A DNA stretch of 36,758 bases from Deltaproteobacteria bacterium RIFOXYD12_FULL_56_24 (GCA_001799285.1 MGTD01000028.1:1-36758); one strand, 5' to 3'. Positions 17,175 to 25,781 are shown, counted from the stretch's first letter. Translations and numbers: made by a program. The notes: generated by a model from the sequence alone, not told the origin.

Positions 17175-19101
17175 GTCGGACCTCTCGTGTTTCCGGATCG
17201 TAATGCACCCTCGCATGGTGGGCTTTCCATTTCGGAAGATCCTCGGGGTGGATCAACCGCTCCAGCAAGCCGGAGTCGGTCTTGAAGGCTTCGGGTGAAT
17301 ATCCCGTAACCCGCTCGCAGGAGGGGGAACAATAGAGGCAACTACCTTCCGAGGTTTCCCAGAGTTCCCAGCCGTAGGTGTAATCGGCCACGGTGCGGAA
17401 TTTTTCCTCGCTCTCCCGCAGTTCCCGCGTCCGTTCTTCCACCCGCTGCTCCAACGATTCATTGATCTGCCGGATCTCATCGAACTGCTCTGAGAGCAAA
17501 TAGCCCATCATTTTAAAATTGTTGATCAGATGGTTTGCCTCTTGAACGCCGCTTTCAGGCCAGGGGATTTTTTTGCTTTCCGTCGCAAGGCGCCCTGGAA
17601 GGTCGTGGGTGATCAGCCGCAACTGTTCGAGGGTGAGCACAATCCGGCGGCTCAATAATTCAGCCAGGCCCAGTGCCCCGAGCAAAATCAGGAAGAGGAT
17701 GGTCAGTTTGCCGGTATAGTTGTCGTAGAGGGTTTTCTGGAAGGGGGCTACCGGCTGCTCTAAAACCAGCTTCCATTCCGCCAGCTTGCCGATGGCGGTT
17801 TCCGCAACATAGAACGATTTTTGCCACCGTTCCGTAGGCGGGGTATTGGGAGGGAGCGAAGGCGTCCACTGATCGATTTCGTTGTCAAGTCGAGAGAGCG
17901 TACCTTTGCCCCGCACAAATGGGGTCATCACCTTTTGGTCGGCGCGGTTGCTCATGATGGTGTTGCCGTTATTATCCACCAGGGTGTAGAGCATGGCATG
18001 TTTATCGGTACTCTTGGCGAGATGTTCCCGTATCTGCTCCAGGCTCAGAATGCCGGCAACGTAGCCGCGGTATTCGCCACCAACGACTACCGGGGCAAGC
18101 ATCGCCACCATGGGCATGGGAACACCGGACCTGGCCATGACTACTTCTGAAAGCATCGGTTTGAGGGTCTGTTTGAGAATCGGGACAAAGGGCCGGTCAG
18201 CGTAGTTTTTGCCGATGTTGCTCTGCCCCAGATCATCAATCAGGGGAAAGAAGGCGATGGTGCGCGCCTCTTTGTCCACCAATCCGATACGCTTTAAACT
18301 GACATCCGACTTCTTTGTCTGTTCCAGATAGGGTTGCATCTGCTGCGGTGAGCGGCTTGCCGCCATCTCTGCCAGATTGAGAATGGCGGTTTTCCTGTTC
18401 ATTACCCAGGTTTCCACTCTGTCACTCACGCGGCGGCTGTCCTGGCTCAAGGTTGTGCGGATATGGCGGTCGGTTTCGGCAAAATCGGTTTTGCTGCCAA
18501 CCGCCAGCAGGAGCAGCGCAGGAATTAAGACGAAAAAGACCAGCAGGTTGTAGATAATTTCCCGGTATGAGGTAAGCACTGAATGTGAGCGAAGGGCATA
18601 ACCGGTAAAGATCAGCCGGGCGATAAGGGCATTGGCAATGCCGTTCACCGCCTGTTTGACCATGATAATGGAGGTGTTGGTTAAAGGAACATGCATGGCC
18701 GAGTGGTAGAAAAAAAAGACCAGCGGCATGCCGATAATGAGCCAGAAGAGCGTATCGGCCAGTACCATCCCCATCTTGCGGCGCTCTATCAGCCAGCCGA
18801 CCGCCGCCACCTCCGCAGTCAGGATGATGATGGCGTAGGGGTGATTCCAGAGAAAATAGGTATAGCCGGCGATGATGGCAGCCGCCGCAATGCCCCTGCC
18901 AAGGCCGAAGAACTGCAAGGCCAGCATGGCAAAGATGCTGCCGAACAGGAAGTCGATATTGAGGAAGATCGGGAACTTGAAATAATTGCCGGCCAGACCT
19001 GCGACAATGAGAGCTAGAAAGAAGGGAACGCTGGCTGGGCCGATTCCTGCGGGGTTGGTGGATGGTGTGGTGGCCAAGGGTGTCTCCTGAGTATCCGGCA
19101 T
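17011..19101 (-). CDS. Membrane sensor half of the frameshifted histidine kinase
   Basis: Residues 1-~210 carry seven or so membrane helices (FFLALIVAGLAGNYFKFPIF, ILTAEVAAVGWLIERRK and others) of a MASE-like membrane sensor. Then follows a periplasmic double-CACHE-like domain (~215-450, with RKTAILNLAEMAASRSPQQM and GYVAGILSLEQIREHLA) and one more span (LTILFLILLGALGLAELLS). The HAMP-like linker, a coiled coil and a PAS domain (VADYTYGWELWETSEGSCLY) come next. After ELEFRIKH the frame is lost and the last ~45 residues (SGTSHLEPGHHRAQKPGGRG) are out-of-frame kinase DNA. At the break, ATGCGATGT occurs twice, 19 bp apart (17113-17121 and 17132-17140 on the plus strand), so slippage between short repeats is a likely cause. 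Nothing like a ribosome-binding site precedes ATG 19101. Confidence 0.75.
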   Translation of the reverse strand: MPDTQETPLATTPSTNPAGIGPASVPFFLALIVAGLAGNYFKFPIFLNIDFLFGSIFAMLALQFFGLGRGIAAAAIIAGYTYFLWNHPYAIIILTAEVAAVGWLIERRKMGMVLADTLFWLIIGMPLVFFFYHSAMHVPLTNTSIIMVKQAVNGIANALIARLIFTGYALRSHSVLTSYREIIYNLLVFFVLIPALLLLAVGSKTDFAETDRHIRTTLSQDSRRVSDRVETWVMNRKTAILNLAEMAASRSPQQMQPYLEQTKKSDVSLKRIGLVDKEARTIAFFPLIDDLGQSNIGKNYADRPFVPILKQTLKPMLSEVVMARSGVPMPMVAMLAPVVVGGEYRGYVAGILSLEQIREHLAKSTDKHAMLYTLVDNNGNTIMSNRADQKVMTPFVRGKGTLSRLDNEIDQWTPSLPPNTPPTERWQKSFYVAETAIGKLAEWKLVLEQPVAPFQKTLYDNYTGKLTILFLILLGALGLAELLSRRIVLTLEQLRLITHDLPGRLATESKKIPWPESGVQEANHLINNFKMMGYLLSEQFDEIRQINESLEQRVEERTRELRESEEKFRTVADYTYGWELWETSEGSCLYCSPSCERVTGYSPEAFKTDSGLLERLIHPEDLPKWKAHHARVHYDPETREVRHGFANELEFRIKHRIRSGTSHLEPGHHRAQKPGGRGREKQKSGGPWYSGRRHRP

Positions 19102-19166
19102 AAAAACAGTAATGGTGTAACTGAAAATTCCCGCCTGTATCTCAACTTACCATAAGAGGGAACAAA

Positions 19167-21758
19167 TCAGAGAGGGGGAGCACCGCTATTTTTCTCCAGG
19201 GCTTTCCTTGCGGCGCCAAGAAGTGTTTCCATCTGAACCGGTTTGTTGAGATATTCGCGAATCCCCATGGCCAGGGCCTTCTCTTTGTTGATCAGTTCAC
19301 TCTGGCCGGTACAAATGATGACCGGGGTTTCCGGGCGCAAGGCCAGAATTTTTTGCGCCAGTTCCGCTCCGGTCATGGCCGGCATGGTCATATCGGTGAT
19401 TACCAGATCAAATTGTCCTGGTTGTTTCTGAAATTCCTCCCAGGCCTGCACGCCATCGGCAAAGGTGGTCACCTGATAGTTGTTTCTCGATAAAATGGCA
19501 GCCATGACCTCACGAATTTGCCCTTCGTCATCAACAAAGAGAATCCGTTCCCCTTTTCCCCGCAGATCATTTGGCGCTGATTTATCCGGCAGGGGTCCGA
19601 CAACCTGTTCGGTCAGCGGCAGATAGACATGGAAGCTCGCGCCTTTCCGCGGCTCGCTGTACACCGTAATGTGGCCATGGTGACTTTTTACAATGCCATG
19701 CACCACGGCAAGCCCCAGCCCGGTTCCTTCCCCTGGCCTCTTGGTTGTGAAGTAGGGCTCAAAGATCTTCTCCTGATTTTTCAGATCAATGCCGCCGCCT
19801 GTGTCGCTTACCTCAAGTTTCAGGTAGCTCCCCGGAGTCAGATTGGCATAACCGTAGTCCTGCTCGCCAATTTTCACCTCTGTGAGGGAAACAGCCAGAG
19901 TTCCCCCAGTTTCTCGCATGGCGTAGGAGGCATTGGTACAGAGATTCATGATCAGCTGATGAATCTGGGTGGGATCGGCCAAGACCATGCCACTGGCGGT
20001 AATGTTCTGCCTGATCTCTATGGTGGTCGGGATGGAGGCGCGCAGCATCTTGAGGGCTTCCTTGATGATCAGCGACACCTGCAAGGGCTGCTTCTGCTGT
20101 TCCGCCTTGCGGCTGAAAGCGAGGATCTGGGCAACTAGCTCTTGGGCTCTTACCGCGCCCTTTTTCAGTTCCTCATGATATTCCTGGCGAATATTGGGGT
20201 CTTTTTCCCGTATGGCCAAATCGTTATAGCCGAAGATGATGGAGAGGATATTGTTGAAGTCATGGGCAATGCCGCCGGCCAGGGTGCCGATGGCCTCCAT
20301 CTTCTGGGCCTGGCGTAATTGAGTCTCGAGCCTGTCCTTTTCTTCTTCCGCCTGCCGGTTTTTTTCATCCAGGAAATATTCGCGCCGGTAAAAAAGCAGC
20401 ATGGCGGTCAGGCCGATCAACCAAACCCCCACATGGGATAAAGTGAGCGTGGTATTTCCGGCCAGGGAGTGTTTGAGGAACGGGGCAAGAGGAATGGAGG
20501 TGCTGATGCCGCCGCGGACATCGCCAAGTTTGTAGCCTTGATGAGCATGACACTTCAGGCAGCCTTGCTCGGCAAAAAGCGGCAGCATCATCCGCAGGGA
20601 GGGACGACCCTGCAGGTAGTTCACTTCGATCAATTCCTTGCTACCCCGTTCGAATTCGGTCAAGGCCTTGATCTGCCAAGCATCAGGGGCGTTTGCCGGG
20701 TTGAGCGGCTTGAGGCTGGTGATCTGACTTCTGGTGCCGTAATCGTCGCCGAAATCGGTCTGCATCTCGCGGAGCATGTAGGCCGGGTTCATCAGGGTGA
20801 GGGCAACGCCGGAAGTGGTGACCACATCACGCTCCGGTAACCGCAGATAGGGGTTGGGCGGCGTGTGTACGGTGGGTTTTATATATACGCCGCCGTGCGA
20901 AGTTGCCCACTTTCGAAAGCTGATGTCTTTGTTGATGTTGGCCCTGGCCGCGATGGTGGCCGAATCAAGCAGGTGGTGGCCCTGCTGATGCAGGCTCCAG
21001 CAGAGAGAAACAAAGACCATCAGGCTCCAACCGGCAAACATCAGGGCGTATCTGCCGCTGATGGACCATAAGGAAGCAGCCTGCCAGGCGCCGATAATAA
21101 TCGCGCTTCCGAGGAGAACGAATAGGTAGGCGGTGGGAACCGCCATCAGGGTCAGCCCCCAGAAACCGAAAGCTCCGATGTTTTGCGAAAGGTAGGAAAA
21201 AATGGCGGCCAGGCCTCCTGCAATTATTAGCGAACCACAAATCGATGCAGCCCAGAATTTGCTTGAGCTCTTTCGTGATGAGGAGATCAGGACGAGGCCT
21301 GCGGCCAGCAACACGAAGCAGACTGCGGTATCTGGAGCCATACGGCCTGGGTGTGAAGTCCCCAACGTATTGGTCGGCTCGACAAATAACCACTGATCAA
21401 AGCCGGGGTTCCAGGCAAAAAGGTATTCCGCCAGGGTTAAAAGGCCGATCAAACCGCAGAGCAGCGCGCAGAGCCGCGCCAAACGAATCGAGAGAGTGGA
21501 GGAAGGCAGAGAAGAAAGCAGCAAGGCCGAGCCGGCCAGGATAAAACCCAAGGCGGTGTTCGCCTTTACGGATACCCAGTCGGGGCTAAGACTCTTTATG
21601 CCCGTGATGTCGAACGCCCAGCCGAGGATAACCAGCCCCCCGGCGAAGACAGATAACAAACCCGCCAGCAAAAGGATACTCTCCCGAATCCGGCTTGCAT
21701 GGCCCAAGAAATGTCCCCCCTGCTCCGGCTGTGCGTGGTCGATCTCTTTGTCGTTCAT
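19167..21758 (-). CDS. Hybrid histidine kinase with CxxCH heme-type sensor domain
   Basis: 863 residues. Several membrane helices (~30-260) are followed by a periplasmic Tll0287-like (DUF3365) domain: [20 protein letters not shown], then [10 protein letters not shown], then [20 protein letters not shown] with the c-type heme motif Cys400-Lys-Cys403-His404 numbering C400/C403/H404. This is followed by one more span, a coiled coil, and HisKA with His499 in GGIAHDFNN. The HATPase has [16 protein letters not shown] and GTGLGLA. The receiver has phospho-Asp789 ([11 protein letters not shown]). The domain suggests redox, oxygen or NO sensing through a covalently bound heme, which would need the cytochrome c maturation system. 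It lies 65 bp before the split kinase on the same strand and may be cotranscribed. There is no Hpt domain. Confidence 0.92.
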   Translation of the reverse strand: MNDKEIDHAQPEQGGHFLGHASRIRESILLLAGLLSVFAGGLVILGWAFDITGIKSLSPDWVSVKANTALGFILAGSALLLSSLPSSTLSIRLARLCALLCGLIGLLTLAEYLFAWNPGFDQWLFVEPTNTLGTSHPGRMAPDTAVCFVLLAAGLVLISSSRKSSSKFWAASICGSLIIAGGLAAIFSYLSQNIGAFGFWGLTLMAVPTAYLFVLLGSAIIIGAWQAASLWSISGRYALMFAGWSLMVFVSLCWSLHQQGHHLLDSATIAARANINKDISFRKWATSHGGVYIKPTVHTPPNPYLRLPERDVVTTSGVALTLMNPAYMLREMQTDFGDDYGTRSQITSLKPLNPANAPDAWQIKALTEFERGSKELIEVNYLQGRPSLRMMLPLFAEQGCLKCHAHQGYKLGDVRGGISTSIPLAPFLKHSLAGNTTLTLSHVGVWLIGLTAMLLFYRREYFLDEKNRQAEEEKDRLETQLRQAQKMEAIGTLAGGIAHDFNNILSIIFGYNDLAIREKDPNIRQEYHEELKKGAVRAQELVAQILAFSRKAEQQKQPLQVSLIIKEALKMLRASIPTTIEIRQNITASGMVLADPTQIHQLIMNLCTNASYAMRETGGTLAVSLTEVKIGEQDYGYANLTPGSYLKLEVSDTGGGIDLKNQEKIFEPYFTTKRPGEGTGLGLAVVHGIVKSHHGHITVYSEPRKGASFHVYLPLTEQVVGPLPDKSAPNDLRGKGERILFVDDEGQIREVMAAILSRNNYQVTTFADGVQAWEEFQKQPGQFDLVITDMTMPAMTGAELAQKILALRPETPVIICTGQSELINKEKALAMGIREYLNKPVQMETLLGAARKALEKNSGAPPL

Positions 21759-21820
21759 AAATTGAGGGACTCGTAGTAACTCGGAATTTGCTTTAGGGAT
21801 TTGAAAGATTTAATGCTTGC

Positions 21821-21870
21821 ACCCGGAGGGTATAAGTTTCGTTTGAGCAGACAAGCTGCTCAACTCAGCT
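21821..21870. repeat. 50-bp hairpin repeat (family D), inverted copy of 25501-25551
   Basis: Reads ACCCGGAGGGTATAAGTTTC, then TTTGAGCAGACAAGCTGCTC and AACTCAGCT. It contains the stem TTGAGCAG/CTGCTCAA. The reverse complement occurs at 25501-25551 with only a few differences. It sits upstream of the PII-like gene promoter. Confidence 0.7.
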
Positions 21871-21897
21871 ATAAAACTTGCCGCTACCATTGAATGC

Positions 21898-21926
21898 TTG
21901 ACAATGTAGAATCGGTAGCTGATAAT
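21898..21926 (+). promoter_or_regulatory. Promoter of the PII-like operon
   Basis: TTGACA (21898-21903), exactly 17 bp, GATAAT (21921-21926): a near-consensus sigma70 promoter. The predicted start near 21933 leaves an 87-base leader before ATG 22020, in which I see no known riboswitch. Confidence 0.65.
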
Positions 21927-22019
21927 TTGTCCACTGTAGTAAGCTTATTGGGGAAATTGACCGGTGTCAATGCCGATCTATGGCGTTGTCCTGGTATTTC
22001 AGATAAAAAGGGGGGATGT

Positions 22020-22337
22020 ATGGAACATGTGAATCCAAACCTGATAACCTGTATTGTTCAGCGCGGGGAGGCCGATCAGGTGGTGGCGGCGGCGATGCAG
22101 GCCGGTGCGCAAGGGGCTACGATATATTATGGCCGTGGCACCGGGGTCCGTGAAAAACTCGGGTTTGCCGGAATGTTCATCAAACCCGAAAAAGAGATCA
22201 TTTTGATCGTCGCCAAAGAGGAGCAGACAGAGGCGGTGTTTGAGGCGGTGGTCAAGGCTGCCCGGCTTGAGAAGAAAGGGCAGGGTTTCGCCTTTCTCCA
22301 CAAGCTTGACCGCGCTGTCGGTTTTGTGACCGAGTGA
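22020..22337 (+). CDS. Short PII-like signalling protein
   Basis: 105 residues with the ferredoxin-like PII fold: ITCIVQRGEADQVVAAAMQA, then GAQGATIYYGRGTGVREKLG, then KEIILIVAKEEQTEAVFEAV, ending EKKGQGFAFLHKLDRAVGFV. The B-loop-like GRGTG and C-terminal GQG-x-AF-L motifs are present. The segment corresponding to the T-loop is short and has no Tyr at the position that is uridylylated in GlnB. This fits atypical PII proteins that sense nucleotides without GlnD control. The start is ATG 22020 behind AGGGGGG; the upstream in-frame ATG at 21894 overlaps the promoter. A membrane protein gene follows 40 bp later and is the probable target. Confidence 0.85.
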   Translation: MEHVNPNLITCIVQRGEADQVVAAAMQAGAQGATIYYGRGTGVREKLGFAGMFIKPEKEIILIVAKEEQTEAVFEAVVKAARLEKKGQGFAFLHKLDRAVGFVTE

Positions 22338-22377
22338 TCCCCCGGTGGCGGGATTTTCGCATATTGGACCTGCATAA

Positions 22378-22851
22378 ATGAGCCAGTATTTCTTCATTTC
22401 CGGCAGCGTATTTGCGGCCTTACTTATCGCCGGGTATACCTCCGCGGAAGTGCTTGCTTCGGCCCTCGACTTTTTTGCCGCCAAGCGGACAGCGCTTCTG
22501 GCTTCAGGCCTGCTTGGGGTTATTGCCTTGGTCGGCGCCTCACTGCTTTTTCGCGGGATTGGTTTTTTTAATATCCTTTATGTGATGGCTAAGGCTGTTT
22601 ATAAACTGGCTCAACTTCTTCTTTGTGCCATGAGTCTGGCTGCCCTTGGGTTTTGGTTTGATCTTGGGGCTAATATCTGGCTGGAGGGAGGTGGGGTACT
22701 GGCCTTCGTTTTACTGGTCTGGCTTTATGGCGCGGCGCTTTGTCTGCGGTTGTTTGATTTTAATTATCCGGTTGGGGAGGTACTGTTTTCCTATAGCGTC
22801 CTGCCCTTTGCCTGTATAGTGGTGATATGGGCCGGCAGCTTTATCCGGTAG
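22378..22851 (+). CDS. Small membrane protein linked to the PII-like gene
   Basis: 157 residues with four to five membrane helices: FFISGSVFAALLIAGYTSAE, ALLASGLLGVIALVGASLLF, KLAQLLLCAMSLAALGFWF, LAFVLLVWLYGAALCLRLF and the last helix ending SFIR. I do not recognise the family. PII-like proteins next to membrane proteins usually bind and control them (AmtB, DUF1538 and carbonate transporters are known cases), so this may be a PII-controlled channel or carrier. It is too short to be one of those. The hairpin 22867-22892 that follows terminates the opposite strand. Confidence 0.6.
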   Translation: MSQYFFISGSVFAALLIAGYTSAEVLASALDFFAAKRTALLASGLLGVIALVGASLLFRGIGFFNILYVMAKAVYKLAQLLLCAMSLAALGFWFDLGANIWLEGGGVLAFVLLVWLYGAALCLRLFDFNYPVGEVLFSYSVLPFACIVVIWAGSFIR

Positions 22852-22859
22852 CAAGTCTT

Positions 22860-22893
22860 AAAAAGACGCCGTTGGTCAGAAGACCAACGGCGC
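22860..22893 (-). terminator. Rho-independent terminator of the aldolase gene
   Basis: An 11-bp perfect stem CGCCGTTGGTC-AGAA-GACCAACGGCG (22867-22892), followed on the minus strand by a T tract (22860-22864). It begins 35 bp after the aldolase stop and lies just after the converging membrane-protein gene, which gets the stem but no T tract on its own strand. Confidence 0.85.
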
Positions 22894-22926
22894 ATAAGAG
22901 CGATACAGGGCTGTCGGGGCAAGCCG

Positions 22927-24210
22927 TCAATCGTCAAAATCCCCGGTCGGGCCTTTATCCCCGCCCAGGCAGGCTGCCCTGCGGGCGATCTTTTCTCCGC
23001 TCCATTGGGCAGAATCCTCAAGTCGGCCGACCTTTGGCCCCATGTCGCAGGAACCCTTATCCAGGATGGCCTTTATCCCTAAAGGCGCACTGTCCTCGGC
23101 GTTGAACACCTTGACCAGCAGATCATAGATAAAATCCTCCACCCGTTTCACCATCCGTTCCCGGATCGCCTTGGGCTGCCCCATCAGTTTTGGTTCAAAG
23201 GGAAGGTTCAGGCTCTTGTAGTTGCCTTTTTTCCAGCCGTTTGCCTCGGCGTAGGCCACCATCTCCCGCCACATGTTCTCGGTAACCCCGGCATCCTTCA
23301 CCTTGATGAAATTGCCGCTTTCGTCCAGGATGGCGTTGCCGTAGTCGTTTACCTGCAAGCCCCAGGAAACCATCTGCAGGGCCGTGGCTACATTAGCCTT
23401 GGTGGTGGAGGTCTGGGCGGCGATCTCCCGCAGCCTTTCCGAGCTGTTGCCCGAGGTGCCGTGCTGGGCGCCGGAGACATGATAGCGCGCCAGCCCGGCA
23501 TGGACTTCGGCGGTGAGCCCCACCTGAATGCCCTGGCCGCTTTCTTCAATCCCGTGGGTGGTGCCGTTGTTCAGGGCAATCCAGTCGGGAAAGATGTTGT
23601 GGGCATTGAGGCCCTGGATGAGAAAGAGTGCTTCCGTCGGGGTGGAAAGCCCCTGGTCGCCCTTGATCTCGCCGATCTCAGTTTCAAGGCCTGCCCAGGC
23701 AGGCACCAACTGGGCCAGGGCCAGGTTGGCCAGCAGATTCTTGTCGTCCGGCAGATGGGAGGCGTCGATGGCGATGGAGGTGATGCCCGCCTCGAAGATG
23801 GTGGGAATCTCCACCTTGGCGAAATCAAGATCCGCTTCCTTCTTGATTCCGTAATGGTCGGCATGAATGGCCACCGGTACGGTGATGCCCAGCTCGTTCA
23901 TGGCCTGGTCAACCTGCCTGGCCATGTTCCAGTAATTCACCGGGCAGTAGGCGTTTGCCCCGCCCTCGGAGCGGGCGATTTCGATGATGATCGCGGCATT
24001 GGCCCGCTGCGCGGCGAGCAGAGCCCCGCGGATGATGAAGTTGTTGCGGCCGTTGGCGGCGATGGTCATGGCCTTGCCCTTGGCCATGAGCGCCCGGTCG
24101 ATCACCTTGCCGCTGACGATAAGCGCCTTGGAGTTGGGAAAAAGCCGGACAATATTGGGCGGTCGACCCACGGTGAGAGCCTGTTCGAAATCTGCCTGGG
24201 AGCCAGACAT
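22927..24210 (-). CDS. Class II fructose-bisphosphate aldolase
   Basis: About 427 residues. It cleaves or forms fructose 1,6-bisphosphate in glycolysis and gluconeogenesis using a divalent metal. Visible are IHADHYGIK (metal His), GITSIAIDASHLPDDKNL, LETEIGEIKGDQG (metal Glu), ALNNGTTHGIE and RYHVSGAQHGTSGNSSERL (metal His and phosphate-binding GTSG). The sequence is longer and quite unlike E. coli FbaA, representing a divergent class II branch. The start is ATG 24210 with AAGGAGG upstream. The MITE-like element 24247-24422 lies 36 bp upstream of the start and must be in the 5' leader or between promoter and gene. The terminator is at 22860-22893. Confidence 0.9.
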   Translation of the reverse strand: MSGSQADFEQALTVGRPPNIVRLFPNSKALIVSGKVIDRALMAKGKAMTIAANGRNNFIIRGALLAAQRANAAIIIEIARSEGGANAYCPVNYWNMARQVDQAMNELGITVPVAIHADHYGIKKEADLDFAKVEIPTIFEAGITSIAIDASHLPDDKNLLANLALAQLVPAWAGLETEIGEIKGDQGLSTPTEALFLIQGLNAHNIFPDWIALNNGTTHGIEESGQGIQVGLTAEVHAGLARYHVSGAQHGTSGNSSERLREIAAQTSTTKANVATALQMVSWGLQVNDYGNAILDESGNFIKVKDAGVTENMWREMVAYAEANGWKKGNYKSLNLPFEPKLMGQPKAIRERMVKRVEDFIYDLLVKVFNAEDSAPLGIKAILDKGSCDMGPKVGRLEDSAQWSGEKIARRAACLGGDKGPTGDFDD

Positions 24211-24246
24211 AGGGAACCTCCTTGGTGGACGGGTAGTCTGATGAGT

Positions 24247-24422
24247 TAAGCGATCACAGGGCACCACATGTTGTCGGCACTTCTGCCGAGGATTGACAGC
24301 GGCGATCGGTCCGGCTCACGCACAAAAGTACGCATCGCCGTCCCGCTTGCCGCAACCTGCACCACCCTGTGACCGCTTGTTTCGTGGTTATTTGACTTAT
24401 GGGTTTGCTCCGTGATCGGTTA
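24247..24422. mobile_element. MITE-like element, copy A1, with exact 10-bp target duplication
   Basis: 176 bp. Ends are TAAGCGATCACAGGGCA and, inverted, TAACCGATCACGGAGCA. A perfect direct repeat TCTGATGAGT stands on each side (24237-24246 and 24423-24432). Inside is a long imperfect palindrome (24248-24378, ends AAGCGATCACAGGG/CCCTGTGACCGCTT) and a TCGGCA-CTTC-TGCCGA hairpin. It has no ORF of its own. It differs from copy A2 at only four sites across the first 131 bp. It lies in the 5' leader of the aldolase gene. Confidence 0.75.
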
Positions 24423-24549
24423 TCTGATGAGTTGTCTCGCGTTATTATAGTGAATCCGGGGAATGCGTCATTAAAAAAATCAAGGGGATAGCCGGGCGAA
24501 TTTGCAAACCGGTGTTTTCTGCAAAGCGGGCGGTTTTGAGCTGTTCGGT

Positions 24550-25341
24550 TTATAATGTCAGATTGAGTCGTTTTGACACAGCCTGTTGCAGTAAGGCATG
24601 GGCACCCTTCACCCTGTGCCAGGCCATTTCGGCCGCTATTTTTTCCCCGGAGAGGATTGAATCCTTCAGCTCTCTGGCCGCCAGGCCAAGGTTGCCGGCG
24701 GTGAAGATCGCGGCCGTGCCCCTGAGGCTGTGGCAGCAAGCCAGGATGGCGGCCTGATCGCCTGCGGCCATTGCCTCGCCAAGTAGAAGGAGCTCTTTGT
24801 CGGTATCGGCAAAAAAGGCCCTGACTATCCGGCAAAGATTCTCCTCGTCAGCATAGCTGCCCAGGAGAGTCTCGAAATCCAGATCAAATTGAGTGGCCTC
24901 GTTGCTCAGGGTAGGTTCAGTCTTGTGGCGCTGCCCGCAATCAAGGTGAAGATGCTTGGCAATGGTGGCGAAAAGTAGCTCCGGGTCGAAATTTTTCTCC
25001 AGGTATCCGTCAAATCCCGCCGCTAAAAAACGTTCCCGTTCGGCAACAGTCTCGGCCGTGAGAGCGATGATGGGAATTGCTTGACAAGCCGGGTTATTTT
25101 TGATCCTGCGCGCGGTTTCCAGGCCGTCAATGCCGGGCAGGCCGATGTCCATGAGAATGATCTGAAAGTCTGCGTCCTTGACAAGGATATCCAGGGCGTC
25201 TTCGCCGCTGGTGGCCGCAACGCACTGCCAATCGCGCTCCGTCAGGATTCCGGTTAGGATCTCAAGATTGAAAGCCACATCCTCCACAACAAGAATCCTG
25301 ATATTTTCCCGGGAAGTTTCGTCTGCAACGGGAGAATACAT
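24550..25341 (-). CDS. Stand-alone REC-Hpt phosphotransfer protein
   Basis: 263 residues. The receiver covers ~14-135 with VVEDVAFN acidic pocket, phospho-Asp65 in ILMDIGLPGIDG, and ALTAET plus the conserved Lys in GYLEKNFDPE. After a linker comes a histidine phosphotransfer domain at ~160-255 with phospho-His204 in CCHSLRGTAAIF. There is no output or kinase domain. Such proteins shuttle phosphate between hybrid kinases and a final regulator. The start ATG 25341 has GGAGG upstream. MITE copy A2 begins 26 bp upstream of the start. The gene is thus bracketed by directly repeated elements A1 and A2. Confidence 0.9.
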   Translation of the reverse strand: MYSPVADETSRENIRILVVEDVAFNLEILTGILTERDWQCVAATSGEDALDILVKDADFQIILMDIGLPGIDGLETARRIKNNPACQAIPIIALTAETVAERERFLAAGFDGYLEKNFDPELLFATIAKHLHLDCGQRHKTEPTLSNEATQFDLDFETLLGSYADEENLCRIVRAFFADTDKELLLLGEAMAAGDQAAILACCHSLRGTAAIFTAGNLGLAARELKDSILSGEKIAAEMAWHRVKGAHALLQQAVSKRLNLTL

Positions 25342-25366
25342 CTGTGCCTCCGCAGCTTAATATTTA

Positions 25367-25597
25367 TAAGCGATCACAGGGCACCCCATGTTGTCGGCAC
25401 TTCTGCCGACGATTGACAGCGGCGATCGGTCCGGCTCACGTACAAAAGTACGCATCGCCGTCCCGCTTGCCGCAATCTGCACCACCCTGTGACCGCTTTT
25501 AGCTGAGTTGAGCAGCTTGTCTGCTCAATACGAAACTTATACCCGAAGGGTGATTCCGTGGTTCTTTGACCTTTAGAGGTTTGCCCCTGATCGGTTA
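25367..25597. mobile_element. MITE-like element, copy A2, with nested insertion
   Basis: 231 bp. The same left end as A1 (TAAGCGATCACAGGGCACC) and a matching right end (inverted TAACCGATCAGGGGCAAACC). Flanks are TTAATATTTA (25357-25366) and CTAATATTTC (25598-25607), eight of ten identical. It equals A1 plus 55 bp; the extra piece is the family D hairpin at 25501-25551. It lies in the 5' leader of the REC-Hpt gene in the same orientation as A1 relative to the aldolase. Confidence 0.75.
25501..25551. repeat. Family D hairpin repeat nested in MITE copy A2
   Basis: AGCTGAGTTGAGCAGCTTGT followed by CTGCTCAATACGAAACTTAT and ACCCGAAGGGT. It is the reverse complement of 21821-21870 and is absent from the matching position in copy A1 (near 24380), so it is an insertion. 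Confidence 0.7.
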
Positions 25598-25751
25598 CTA
25601 ATATTTCAGTTAGAAAATATGGTACTTCATAGGTCTTCGATCCGGAAGCGATAAAAGGTTTTGTTTTAAAGAGTTTATCGGATCGTGGCCCTGGCTTGCA
25701 AGAGATCCTTCGGGGTACCTCAGAAGAAAAAAACGACCGCACGGATGGCAG

Positions 25752-25781
25752 AAAAAAGCCTGACGCAAAATGGCGTCAGGC
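25752..25781 (-). terminator. Rho-independent terminator of the chemosensory operon
   Basis: Stem GCCTGACGC-AAAATG-GCGTCAGGC (25758-25781), followed on the minus strand by T6 (25757-25752). It lies about 117 bp after the hybrid-kinase stop, the last gene of that operon. Confidence 0.8.

Noticed and set aside
24247-24422. attC or VCR-like site
   Set aside because: Similar length to long attC sites but no RYYYAAC/GTTRRRY ends, and the flanking duplications point to transposition.
24254-24835. 193-codon minus ORF and the similar one at 25374-25742
   Set aside because: Their matching C-termini come from the MITE copies, not a protein; the first overlaps the REC-Hpt gene in another frame.
24247-25597. 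Composite transposon with REC-Hpt as cargo
   Set aside because: Each element has its own flanking duplication, so they inserted independently; no shared outer duplication is seen.
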